DNA from: a virus
Virus record (IMG/VR): IMGVR_UViG_3300043449_000440
Span: 1-37,532 of that record
Length of the DNA stretch: 37,532 nucleotides
Reading direction: 5' to 3' (one strand)
Made by a program: the position numbers and the translations under genes. Of the stretch, positions 1 through 5,723 are shown piece by piece. The stretch's first letter is position 1. Each line of letters starts with the position of its first letter. The notes under the pieces are model-generated. The model had not been told where the DNA came from and ran no database searches. It worked only from the letters and a program-made list of their open reading frames with translations.

Positions 1-52
1 GGGGGCTGGGGGCGGAAGGCTGGGGGATGGGACGGTATTCTGAATTCAGAAT
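1..52. promoter_or_regulatory. G-rich quadruplex-like tract followed by a 16-bp palindrome
   Basis: Bases 1-28 carry three G5 runs separated by 2 and 9 bases, with GGG at 29-31, which fits a G-quadruplex pattern on the plus strand. Bases 37-52 form a perfect 16-bp palindrome centred on an EcoRI site (ATTCTGAA/TTCAGAAT). Both elements sit upstream of the terminase genes in the circular map, where packaging sites or operators often lie. The function is not shown by the sequence. Confidence 0.5.
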
Positions 53-127
53 GTGTGAGAGGGGGCGGGCGCTTTTTACCCGTAACCGTCAATCTTTATT
101 TTGCGGAGGATTATTACTGACTAACGC
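1..127. repeat. Left copy of exact 127-bp terminal direct repeat
   Basis: Every base from 1 to 127 recurs at 37406-37532. The repeat includes a G-rich stretch, a 16-bp palindrome and the 3' end of the first leftward gene, so it is a piece of ordinary genome read twice. This marks a circular or circularly permuted molecule of 37,405 bp. The length of exactly 127 is a common assembler k-mer size, which points to an assembly overlap and not a biological terminal repeat. Confidence 0.95.
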
Positions 128-295
128 GTCATTAATTTTATTAGCATTGACGCTCTGACAATACATGTCGAGCAAGTTTTTAAACCCGGCGCTTATGTCC
201 CCATTGCCCGCGTGCGCAAGTATTGCAGCTTCCGCGTCGGAAAGCTTGCGCAGGAAATGTCGCGTGCGAATTGAGGCTGGGCGTCCGGGCGGCAT
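89..295 (-). CDS. Small hypothetical protein, possibly DNA-binding
   Basis: I chose the ATG at 295 (68 aa, beginning MPPGRPASIRTRHFLRKL). An in-frame TTG at 334 would add 13 residues, but neither start has a Shine-Dalgarno site. The N-terminal half is rich in Arg and Lys and is followed by a compact helical segment (LSDAEAAIL...GNGDISAGFKNLL). This resembles short phage proteins of unknown function that have a helical core. The gene is divergent from the gene at 353. A possible promoter (TTGGCC-17-TAAAAT, 306-334) would start the transcript only a few bases before the ATG. A DNA-binding or regulatory role is my inference. Confidence 0.6.
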   Translation of the reverse strand: MPPGRPASIRTRHFLRKLSDAEAAILAHAGNGDISAGFKNLLDMYCQSVNANKINDALVSNNPPQNKD

Positions 296-323
296 TGCGT
301 TATTTATTTTAACGGTATAAAAT
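295..323 (+). promoter_or_regulatory. Weak putative promoter for the gene at 353
   Basis: TTGCGT (295-300), a 17-base spacer and TAAAAT (318-323). The -35 matches consensus at only three positions, so this call is tentative. Its boxes interleave with those of the opposing promoter at 306-334. Confidence 0.3.
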
Positions 324-334
324 TTAACGGCCAA
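306..334 (-). promoter_or_regulatory. Putative promoter for the leftward small gene
   Basis: On the minus strand there is TTGGCC (329-334), a 17-base spacer and TAAAAT (306-311). The expected start near 299 leaves almost no leader before the ATG at 295. It overlaps a weak rightward promoter, so only one could be occupied at a time. Confidence 0.35.
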
Positions 335-352
335 TAACTAACGGAGGAAATC

Positions 353-619
353 ATGGCCGCACTGAAAAAAATATTTGAGGGTGAATTTACCACGGCAAGC
401 GAATTATTCAACGTCATCCATGAAATGACTGATCGACTGACATTTAATCAGGCGCGGCGCTTGTCTGATTTTGCGGGCAGTCATTTACCCGGCCGCGTTG
501 AACTCTGGCAACGATCGCCCAAAGGCGCCGTTCATTGCAAAGTTATACGGCCGGACATGATCGCTAACATTAACGCGAATCATCGCGCCTTTATTCGCCA
601 ATCGTTCGAGTACCCTTAA
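353..619 (+). CDS. Hypothetical early protein, 88 aa
   Basis: The ATG at 353 is preceded by a strong Shine-Dalgarno site (acggaggaaatc). The protein is soluble with no signal peptide or membrane segment. Its N-terminal half looks helical (ELFNVIHEMTDRL, ARRLSDFAGSHLPG) and is followed by a short beta-like stretch with several basic residues. I do not recognise the family. It is the first rightward gene and lies directly before the 358-bp regulatory gap, so a role in early takeover or replication control is possible but not shown. Confidence 0.7.
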   Translation: MAALKKIFEGEFTTASELFNVIHEMTDRLTFNQARRLSDFAGSHLPGRVELWQRSPKGAVHCKVIRPDMIANINANHRAFIRQSFEYP

Positions 620-721
620 CGCGGGCGTGATAGTCACGGTAGTCACGTAGTCATCCTTTCGCCTTTAGCGCCAGAGCAAGCGTAGTTATTTTTAACGCCT
701 GTCATCCTATAGATATTACTC

Positions 722-740
722 TTGTTTAGAATCTAAACAA
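722..740. promoter_or_regulatory. Perfect 19-bp palindrome, probable operator
   Basis: TTGTTTAGA and its exact reverse complement flank one central A. The odd length and AT-rich 9-bp arms are typical of a dimeric repressor site. It lies 165 bp upstream of the promoter at 905. I found no second copy by eye. Confidence 0.55.
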
Positions 741-795
741 ACAATGACTACAATTGCTGACAGTAGGCAAGAGGCTAGACGTGACGCGGCTTTTG

Positions 796-830
796 GCGTT
801 AGTCATCAGGCGCGCCAGAATGACTAACGC
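796..830. repeat. Inverted repeat with 11-bp perfect arms
   Basis: GCGTTAGTCAT (796-806) pairs with ATGACTAACGC (820-830) around a 13-base centre that itself contains the palindrome GGCGCGCC. Each arm includes one copy of the TAGTCAT motif of this region. The 12-mer TGACTAACGCGT that begins in the right arm also occurs at 118-129. There is no T-tract on either side, so it is not a terminator. Confidence 0.6.
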
Positions 831-904
831 GTGACTACGATCGCTGACAAATAATACAAAAACGACAACCCAGAAAAAATTTTTACCAGCACATAAAAAA
901 ATGT

Positions 905-934
905 TTGACAGAATAAAAGATTCTCTGCTAGGAT
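905..934 (+). promoter_or_regulatory. Strong sigma70-type early promoter with extended -10
   Basis: TTGACA (905-910), an 18-base spacer and TAGGAT (929-934), preceded by an extended -10 TG at 926-927. Transcription should begin near 941 and serve the genes from 978 to 2702. The block AAAAATGTTTGACA at this -35 recurs exactly at the -35 of the leftward promoter near 10375. Confidence 0.75.
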
Positions 935-959
935 ATAGACTGCAGTACCGATTCAAATA

Positions 960-976
960 AAAAACGAAAGGGAAAA
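960..976 (+). repeat. Repeated translation leader, copy 1
   Basis: A 17-base leader made of A5, CGAAAGGG and A4 lies directly before the ATG at 978. The same 17 bases recur at 1227-1243 before the next gene. It contains the ribosome-binding purines GAAAGGGA. Confidence 0.6.
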
Positions 977-977
977 C

Positions 978-1220
978 ATGAAGACAGTCAGCTATAACAC
1001 TGGGCGCGATTACGGCGCGCCGCAAGTGCTCGAAATTACTTTTCCGGAAATAACTTGCGATGCATTCGACGCGGCTTTTATCGACGTTGAAGCGCATTTT
1101 TTCGATGCTGCGCGCCGCATATCCGGCCGCGTCAAGGTTTTCGGGAATGACGCCAATGAGGCCAGCATCGGCCGCGCGGTATTGGCCGAATATGACGCTG
1201 GCCGGTATGTGGCGGTTTAA
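978..1220 (+). CDS. Hypothetical early protein, 80 aa
   Basis: The ATG at 978 follows a purine-rich ribosome site and lies about 37 bases from the predicted start of transcription. The protein is acidic and soluble, with alternating beta-like and helical segments (EITFPEITCDAFDAAFIDVE, then a helix to the end) and no membrane segment or recognisable motif. It is the first gene of the strongly promoted early block, so it is probably made soon after infection. Small acidic proteins in this position can inhibit host enzymes, but nothing in the sequence tests that here. Confidence 0.75.
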   Translation: MKTVSYNTGRDYGAPQVLEITFPEITCDAFDAAFIDVEAHFFDAARRISGRVKVFGNDANEASIGRAVLAEYDAGRYVAV

Positions 1221-1226
1221 CTTAAC

Positions 1227-1243
1227 AAAAACGAAAGGGAAAA
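1227..1243 (+). repeat. Repeated translation leader, copy 2
   Basis: Exact 17-base repeat of 960-976, ending four bases before the ATG at 1248. Both copies precede a start codon, so the duplication is of a ribosome-binding leader. Confidence 0.6.
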
Positions 1244-1247
1244 GAAA

Positions 1248-1409
1248 ATGGACAAATTGCCAACTATTGCAGCTGCGCTCGCAGGCGGATTAACGGCCCT
1301 GACATGCGTCGCGTTTATCACGGATGCCGTGACCGCGCGAGAAATAGCAGGCGGAGCGGCTGTACTGGCCGTGCTGATATTCGGTCTAATAATCATTGGA
1401 AAGGATTAA
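1248..1409 (+). CDS. Small two-helix membrane protein, 53 aa
   Basis: This frame runs from ATG 1248 to TAA 1407-1409 and is preceded by the repeated purine-rich leader. It has two hydrophobic segments, about residues 7-24 (IAAALAGGLTALTCVAFI) and 34-51 (AGGAAVLAVLIFGLIIIG), joined by a short polar loop (TDAVTARE). The short tail ends in GKD. It sits in the early block, away from the lysis genes. An inner-membrane role such as superinfection exclusion is possible. I do not recognise the family, but the leader, length and hydrophobic pattern make it a convincing gene. Confidence 0.7.
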   Translation: MDKLPTIAAALAGGLTALTCVAFITDAVTAREIAGGAAVLAVLIFGLIIIGKD

Positions 1410-1413
1410 CACA

Positions 1414-1692
1414 ATGAAAAACTTATTCTTTATTGAAGTAACAGATGTGTATGGTGGCGAGGCGAATTATTCTTGGGTGACACGTCACGTCATCAAGGCC
1501 AAATCGGAACGAGGCGCTATTACTGCGCTTGCCCGCCGATCTGGCCTGAATTGGCGCAATGACGGCTACCGATACCTCAGCAAATCGGGCGCGACATGTG
1601 CCTTTGTTGACCAATATGATGAAACCTCGCACGGCCAGCTTCGCCTCGACACGGACGAGCGCCCGCGCCAGCTATCGCTCAATTTCAACTAA
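1414..1692 (+). CDS. Hypothetical early protein, 92 aa
   Basis: The ATG at 1414 is chosen over an upstream in-frame alternative at 1396 because GGAAAGG lies at the right distance and the start falls just after the stop of the membrane protein. The N-terminus (MKNLFFIEVTDVYGGE) looks like a beta strand and turn. It is followed by a helix with basic residues (KAKSERGAITALARRSGL) and a mixed C-terminal half with one Cys. The fold could be a small alpha-beta domain. No family is recognised. It is co-transcribed with its neighbours at a spacing of a few bases. Confidence 0.75.
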   Translation: MKNLFFIEVTDVYGGEANYSWVTRHVIKAKSERGAITALARRSGLNWRNDGYRYLSKSGATCAFVDQYDETSHGQLRLDTDERPRQLSLNFN

Positions 1693-1706
1693 TTGGAGGC
1701 TTAACA

Positions 1707-1964
1707 ATGATTGCCATTCACACTAAATTTATCCCGGCCACTACGCATAAAGGCGCGCGGATCAAGGCCTACACGTCGACAAAATGGCAAGCGACAATCT
1801 CGTATCCGTACGAAAAATCGTATGAACTGGCGCATTTTGAGGCGGTCAAGGCGCTGATCGAGCGCAACAAGCTTGACTGGACGATTGACGATATGCGATT
1901 CGGCGACAGTGCGGACGGCAAAGGGTATGTTTTCTGTTTTGACCGGTCGATTGTTGGCCAATGA
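1707..1964 (+). CDS. Hypothetical early protein, 85 aa
   Basis: The ATG at 1707 has a clear Shine-Dalgarno site (ttggaggcttaaca). The stop overlaps the next start as ATGA. The middle segment, SYPYEKSYELAHFEAVKALIERN, is strand then helix. The C-terminal part repeats an aromatic pattern (WTIDDMRFGD, GYVFCFDRS). This layout, with strands around one helix, resembles the 92-aa protein upstream, so the two may be distant paralogues. That comparison is by eye only. No enzyme motif is seen. Confidence 0.75.
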   Translation: MIAIHTKFIPATTHKGARIKAYTSTKWQATISYPYEKSYELAHFEAVKALIERNKLDWTIDDMRFGDSADGKGYVFCFDRSIVGQ

Positions 1965-2149
1965 CAGCACCAGCCGATCACCCGCGCTTTACCGGTTCAT
2001 TTTGGACGCGCCAGGTTTATTTCGGCTGGTTGGACGATACCGGCGACGTCATCCGCTGGTCGACCGATCGTCCGCCCGCTGGCCAAGGTTACATCCGGCG
2101 CGATCCGGTACCGATTGACATTGACAATTTTGGAGACGCATTATTATGA
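1961..2149 (+). CDS. Hypothetical early protein, 62 aa
   Basis: Begins in an ATGA overlap with the previous stop and ends in another with the next gene, so it is translationally coupled on both sides. The protein is rich in Trp, Asp and Pro (GSFWTRQVYFGWLDD, GDVIRWSTDRPPAGQGY) and looks like a small beta-rich domain. It has no membrane segment or Cys motif. Function is unknown. The tight coupling is the main evidence that it is real. Confidence 0.65.
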   Translation: MTAPADHPRFTGSFWTRQVYFGWLDDTGDVIRWSTDRPPAGQGYIRRDPVPIDIDNFGDALL

Positions 2150-2454
2150 AAACACATACACCGGGCCCGTGGTGGTTTTGCGAAGATTTGGACGGCGTTT
2201 TTATGATCGGACAAGGCGACATTGGAATTGCCGCCGCGCACCCGCCAAAACTGCGAGAAGGCGAAAAGATGGGGCTCTTTGACCCGGGTGACCCTCGTGC
2301 CAATGCCCGCCTTATTGCCGCCGCACCCGAACTGCTGGCCGCCGCGCAAGCAATGCTCGCAGTTTGTTATGACTTGGAGCGCAATGACGAGACGCTGGCC
2401 GCTGTCAAAAAAACCATGATCGCTATTGCTAAGGCTACCGGAGAAAACCCATGA
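2146..2454 (+). CDS. Conserved small phage protein of the HTPGPW type
   Basis: The protein starts with HTPGPWWF and carries ANARLIAAAPELLAAAQ in the middle (about residues 51-67). This pair of motifs is found in many small phage and prophage proteins of unknown function. The C-terminal third is a charged helix. The start at 2146 overlaps the previous stop as ATGA, and the end overlaps the next start in the same way. Such proteins usually sit in early accessory blocks, as here. No biochemical activity is known to me. Confidence 0.8.
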   Translation: MKTHTPGPWWFCEDLDGVFMIGQGDIGIAAAHPPKLREGEKMGLFDPGDPRANARLIAAAPELLAAAQAMLAVCYDLERNDETLAAVKKTMIAIAKATGENP

Positions 2455-2702
2455 AAACGCAAATTGACTATTCGACCGGCCACTGGCCGAACCATCTCCA
2501 CGCGTTCGAATACGAGTTCGAACCGGGCAAAGTGCTGGCCTGTTTTCTGGAGTATTCCGAACCTGATCCGGGCGTTGGGTACCCGGGCGGCGCTTGGCTA
2601 GTGTATGCGTTCGCAGGCGGCGTCGATATCGAGGGAATTCTGGCCGATTCGGTCATTCAGGATATCGAAAGGGCGGCCGCGTGCTATTTCTCGGAAAAAT
2701 AA
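2451..2702 (+). CDS. Hypothetical early protein, 83 aa
   Basis: Last gene of the first rightward block, beginning in an ATGA overlap. The protein is acidic, with a beta-like N-terminal half (HLHAFEYEFEPGKVLACFLEY), a Gly-Pro loop (DPGVGYPGG) and a C-terminal helix ending CYFSEK. I do not recognise it. The block is closed about 110 bases downstream by a strong terminator. The 147-base gap before the convergent primase gene otherwise shows only a small hairpin near 2747-2760. Confidence 0.7.
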   Translation: MKTQIDYSTGHWPNHLHAFEYEFEPGKVLACFLEYSEPDPGVGYPGGAWLVYAFAGGVDIEGILADSVIQDIERAAACYFSEK

Positions 2703-2815
2703 TCGTCGCCCTGCTGATAATTATTCTAAAATCAGCCTTGCCGACGCGCGGTTAGGGTTTTCACCCTTGGTTTCCCTCAATCGCGCGGAAGCAGATGCTC
2801 CAAAGCGCGATTTTT

Positions 2816-2851
2816 GCCCGGTATGGTCTAATGGCCTACCGGGCTTTTTTT
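2816..2851 (+). terminator. Rho-independent terminator of the first early block
   Basis: Stem GCCCGGTA (2816-2823) pairs with TACCGGGC (2837-2844) and is followed by seven T (2845-2851). The T-tract touches the stop codon of the convergent primase gene at 2850-2852, so the rightward transcript ends exactly where the leftward gene ends. Confidence 0.85.
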
Positions 2852-5195
2852 ATGCCTTGACTAGCTTGACGGCCGATGGCGCGGGCACCGATTCGACCAT
2901 CGCTCGGAGTTCTGTTTTCGGCCGCGTCGCTAACTCTGGCGCGCAAAATATATGCTTTTTGGTAGTGTATTCGCGTGACATTAACCGCCCGCAATCTATC
3001 CAGCCCGCCTCCCGTAACGCATGCATCAATGCAACCTGCGGGATTTTCGCGCCCATTGGGGCCGCCCCAGCTAAGCGATCGCAAAGCGCGTAAAAGGGCG
3101 ATGCAATCACACCCGAGGCGAATTCACCCAGCCGGCTGGCAATCAATTCGACCAGGTAGGATTCGGCCGTCGATCGCCCTTGATCGATCATGATTGCCTT
3201 GGCTTCCGTCATTGGCGGCGCGGCGCCAGGGTTAAATGACGACACGTCTCGAGTGCGCAAGTAAGCCGCAACGGCCAGCATGCCGCCATTGCCGCCATTG
3301 CCGCCATTGCCGCGATACCAGCCCCACAAAGCCTGCGCGTCGGCCTCTGGCAGACGGCCAGCGTCTGACCAAAGGCAAAACCATCGCCGGTCATCCGACG
3401 GAATTGAAATTGCCGCACGCTCGTTCGTAAACGCGATGACGAGCACACGATTCAGCGCCGAATACGGGTGCATGCCTTTGCGGTGAACGGCCAGATACTC
3501 AGGCGGTGCCGCAATGATGGGTTTGAGGCTGTTCTCAAGCGCGCGACGGTCTTTGGCCTCGGATTGCCGCAATTCCGCTATTTCCATGACCTCACACTCA
3601 AGCGCGTAGCCCCACTGCGACGACAAATCCTCGTTCCTGACCAGTGAACAATTGGTCTTTGAGTCGCCGCCAATAGCCCAGAAAAAGGGCGCCAGCATCG
3701 TATCTTTGCCGCTTCCAGGGTAGCCGCCAATCAGCACCGCGTGATTGATCTTGCGGTTCGGGTGCTGGATCTTGTAAGCCAAAACATTCAAGAAATGCTC
3801 GCGCTCGAAGTCGGTCGGGATCATGCGTTGGACGTGATCTAGCCAGGGTTTAACGCTTGCCGCATCGATTGAATTTGCCGCAATAGCCGGCCTTGCGTCG
3901 CGCCAGCGGTTGCCGTAAGGCATGCCGTCCCGAGCGACGATCAGATCCTCGCCGGCCGCGTAGGTGACGCCGACCAAGGTCTTCGCACCCATCGCTTGCC
4001 GGTTCTGGTCATACGCGACTGACGCCTCTACCTTGCGCGCTGAGTGAATCGACGTGCAATCGATATGCCGGAACAACGCATTGAAGGTCGAGCGGGCGAT
4101 CTCTCTGCGGTCTTGCAGGTCGAAATAGCAGTCATCCGTCTGAATGTATGCGAACCGCTCAAACCAGCCGGCCTTCTCCAGCCGCCCGAGTTCCTTGCGC
4201 TCGATCTCAGCCAGCACCGCCTCGGGCGTCTCGGTAAACATCTCAGCCGCCGCTTCGGGGTTTAATTTTTCCAATGCCGCGCTCATCGTGCTCGCGATCA
4301 GCTCGTCCCGTACGCCCGGCTCATGCTTGGGGCCACCCTGGAGCGCCACCCAGCTCAAGAACGTCGCCGAGTCCAGCTCCAGGCAGTGCGAGTGCAGGCA
4401 GCAGTACGCGCGCGCGGACGGGTTGTAGCGGCCTTCTGGGTTGCCGTCTGTATGCTCGGCGCTATTGGGACAGACGACGCCGGCCCAGCCCTCGGGGTTG
4501 GGGCGGCGCAGGATCAGCCCTTGGTCATTTAGCCACTTGAAGACATCGTCGCCGCCGTCGTCGCGGATTCTGATCGGTGCCGGGCCAAGGCCAGCCGAGG
4601 CGTCTGGCGTGACCTCCAGCTTGGCGCAGATGGCTTCAAGGGTATATTCCTGCTCTGGGTTGAACTCAATCAGCTTGGCTTTGAAGCCGTTCTTGCCGGG
4701 TTTTAGGTTGACACTACCCGGCAGGCGGAAGTTGCGCACCGGGTTGCAGGCGCCGGGGTCGGTGTAGCCAGCAGCCGCGATCGCTTTGATTGCCGCTGCG
4801 AAGTCGGCCTTGGTTGGCTGCTCGGAGAACGCGTAGCCCCATTGGAATGATCCCGGCGACGTCTCCATGATCCACGTCGGTGCCAGCGGCGGCAGTTTCG
4901 GAGCCTTCTGTGGGTCGCCCACATCGTCCAGCACCATGACTAGCACGTACTCGCAGTTGGCTGCGCTGGCGCTGGGCTTCTCTCCGAAGCGATCCATGAT
5001 GAAGCTTGCCGTATTGCCGTACCAAGCCTCGCCGTCCTTGCGCTTGTGACCGGGCATGAACGCCGGCCATGTAGCCTTGATCGCTCCATCGGCGTGAAAT
5101 TGCAGCTCGCCGTTTTTCTTCATCGGTGTCTGACGCACAAACAGCGCCGTCTCGCCCTCTGGTGCCAGATTTGCGATATACTCAAAAAAGTCCAT
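2850..5195 (-). CDS. Primase-helicase: RepB-like primase, zinc site and P-loop helicase
   Basis: The N-terminal third resembles RepB/AEP-type primases: a VLDDVG acidic motif at residues 88-93, ETSPGSFQWGY at 111-121, and a conserved NFRLPGSVNLK at 155-165. A Cys/His-rich segment (C242, C265, C266, H268, H270, C271) probably binds zinc. The C-terminal half is a helicase-like ATPase with Walker A GGYPGSGKDT (490-499) and a probable Walker B VMEIAEL. It probably primes and unwinds DNA for the family A polymerase encoded upstream. The start at 5195 has AAGGGA in front. A triple 9-bp repeat at 3282-3308 encodes Gly-Gly-Asn units between helicase and C-terminal segment. Length 781 aa; the gene appears intact. 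Confidence 0.85.
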   Translation of the reverse strand: MDFFEYIANLAPEGETALFVRQTPMKKNGELQFHADGAIKATWPAFMPGHKRKDGEAWYGNTASFIMDRFGEKPSASAANCEYVLVMVLDDVGDPQKAPKLPPLAPTWIMETSPGSFQWGYAFSEQPTKADFAAAIKAIAAAGYTDPGACNPVRNFRLPGSVNLKPGKNGFKAKLIEFNPEQEYTLEAICAKLEVTPDASAGLGPAPIRIRDDGGDDVFKWLNDQGLILRRPNPEGWAGVVCPNSAEHTDGNPEGRYNPSARAYCCLHSHCLELDSATFLSWVALQGGPKHEPGVRDELIASTMSAALEKLNPEAAAEMFTETPEAVLAEIERKELGRLEKAGWFERFAYIQTDDCYFDLQDRREIARSTFNALFRHIDCTSIHSARKVEASVAYDQNRQAMGAKTLVGVTYAAGEDLIVARDGMPYGNRWRDARPAIAANSIDAASVKPWLDHVQRMIPTDFEREHFLNVLAYKIQHPNRKINHAVLIGGYPGSGKDTMLAPFFWAIGGDSKTNCSLVRNEDLSSQWGYALECEVMEIAELRQSEAKDRRALENSLKPIIAAPPEYLAVHRKGMHPYSALNRVLVIAFTNERAAISIPSDDRRWFCLWSDAGRLPEADAQALWGWYRGNGGNGGNGGMLAVAAYLRTRDVSSFNPGAAPPMTEAKAIMIDQGRSTAESYLVELIASRLGEFASGVIASPFYALCDRLAGAAPMGAKIPQVALMHALREAGWIDCGRLMSREYTTKKHIFCAPELATRPKTELRAMVESVPAPSAVKLVKA
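3282..3308. repeat. Triple 9-bp tandem repeat inside the primase-helicase
   Basis: Three exact copies of GCCGCCATT on the plus strand, followed by five bases of a fourth. It is in frame and encodes (Gly-Gly-Asn)3 around residue 635. In-frame copy-number change would alter only the length of a flexible linker. Confidence 0.8.
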
Positions 5196-5215
5196 TGCAG
5201 TCCCTTGTAGTTGAG

Positions 5216-5242
5216 AAAGCCGCCCTGCCAGGCGGCTTTTTT
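5216..5242. terminator. GC-rich hairpin with T-tract between HNH and primase genes
   Basis: AAAGCCGCC (5216-5224) pairs with GGCGGCTTT (5231-5239) around a 6-base loop. The plus strand follows it with TTTTTT; the minus strand, the direction of the operon, follows it with only TTTCTC. It is thus a good terminator for stray rightward transcription and a weaker attenuator ahead of the primase. Confidence 0.6.
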
Positions 5243-5723
5243 ATTGTGTAAAAAACGCCGTTATCGCGGTCTCCCGCGCTTGCGCGGCTATTTTTGGGCT
5301 GTCGTACGCGCCCAAATGCGTTTTTTTACCGTCTTTATTTATGTATGCAACCCACGTACCGCGACGAGGATCATATGATACCCCGGTATGCCCGCTACTA
5401 TTATTGCGGCGCAGCGAGCCATTTAAACCATTTAAAGATTGCCCAACGTCGCGTAAATTTTTTATCTGGTTATTGCTTCTACAACGATCTATGTGATCGA
5501 TATTTTTTTGCGGCCAGACTTTAAAACAGTAAAACCACGCCAAACGATGCGCAAAGTATTTTACGCCGTCGATGCTTATTTTTGTATACCCACTACTATC
5601 CGTATGCCCTGCAATTTCTCTACGTTTGGCTTTTCCGGTTGAAACTTTCCAATAGAATAATCCAGATCGACGATCATAGCGCACAACTTCGCGCATACGT
5701 CTATAAGTGAGTGAAAGTGTCAT
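5241..5723 (-). CDS. HNH homing-type endonuclease with AP2 DNA-binding domain
   Basis: The core HRLAWFYCFKVWPQ..IDHID..R.NN.I.NLRDV (about residues 58-93) is the HNH nuclease motif of free-standing phage homing enzymes. The C-terminal part SGHTGVSYDPRRGTWVAYI..GKKTHLGAYDSPKIAAQAR is an AP2-like DNA-binding domain. It should nick or cut DNA at a recognised site and promote its own spread. The start overlaps the polymerase stop as ATGA, so it was inserted directly behind the polymerase gene, a common refuge for such genes. The 60-base line at 5461 is about 37% GC, lower than its neighbours. All key His and Asn residues are present, so it is probably active. Confidence 0.88.
   Translation of the reverse strand: MTLSLTYRRMREVVRYDRRSGLFYWKVSTGKAKRREIAGHTDSSGYTKISIDGVKYFAHRLAWFYCFKVWPQKNIDHIDRCRSNNQIKNLRDVGQSLNGLNGSLRRNNSSGHTGVSYDPRRGTWVAYINKDGKKTHLGAYDSPKIAAQARETAITAFFTQ

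Larger units (their letters stand above)
620..977. other. Intergenic region with iteron-like motifs: candidate origin or control region
   Basis: This 358-bp gap has no convincing gene. It holds seven copies of TAGTCA(C/T): plus strand at 631, 640, 648 and 800; minus strand at 744-750, 820-826 and 831-837. Longer related blocks, TGACTAC(A/G)AT(T/C)GCTGACA, occur at 745-762 and 832-849. A 19-bp palindrome (722-740) and an 11-bp inverted repeat (796-830) lie among them. From about 846 to 964 the DNA is AT-rich with A-tracts. Repeated short sites next to an AT-rich block are typical of iteron origins and of clustered operators. No replication initiator gene is adjacent, so the role remains open. 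Confidence 0.5.

Noticed and set aside
726-1097. 123-aa minus-strand frame across the intergenic gap
   Set aside because: It overlaps the palindromes, the promoter and the 80-aa gene, has no ribosome site and an unlikely Phe/Cys-rich sequence.
1060-1293. 77-aa frame overlapping the 80-aa early gene
   Set aside because: It covers two better genes in other frames and has no Shine-Dalgarno site.
2605-3093. 162-aa open frame on the plus strand crossing the terminator
   Set aside because: It runs through a strong terminator and antisense to the primase end, with no ribosome site.
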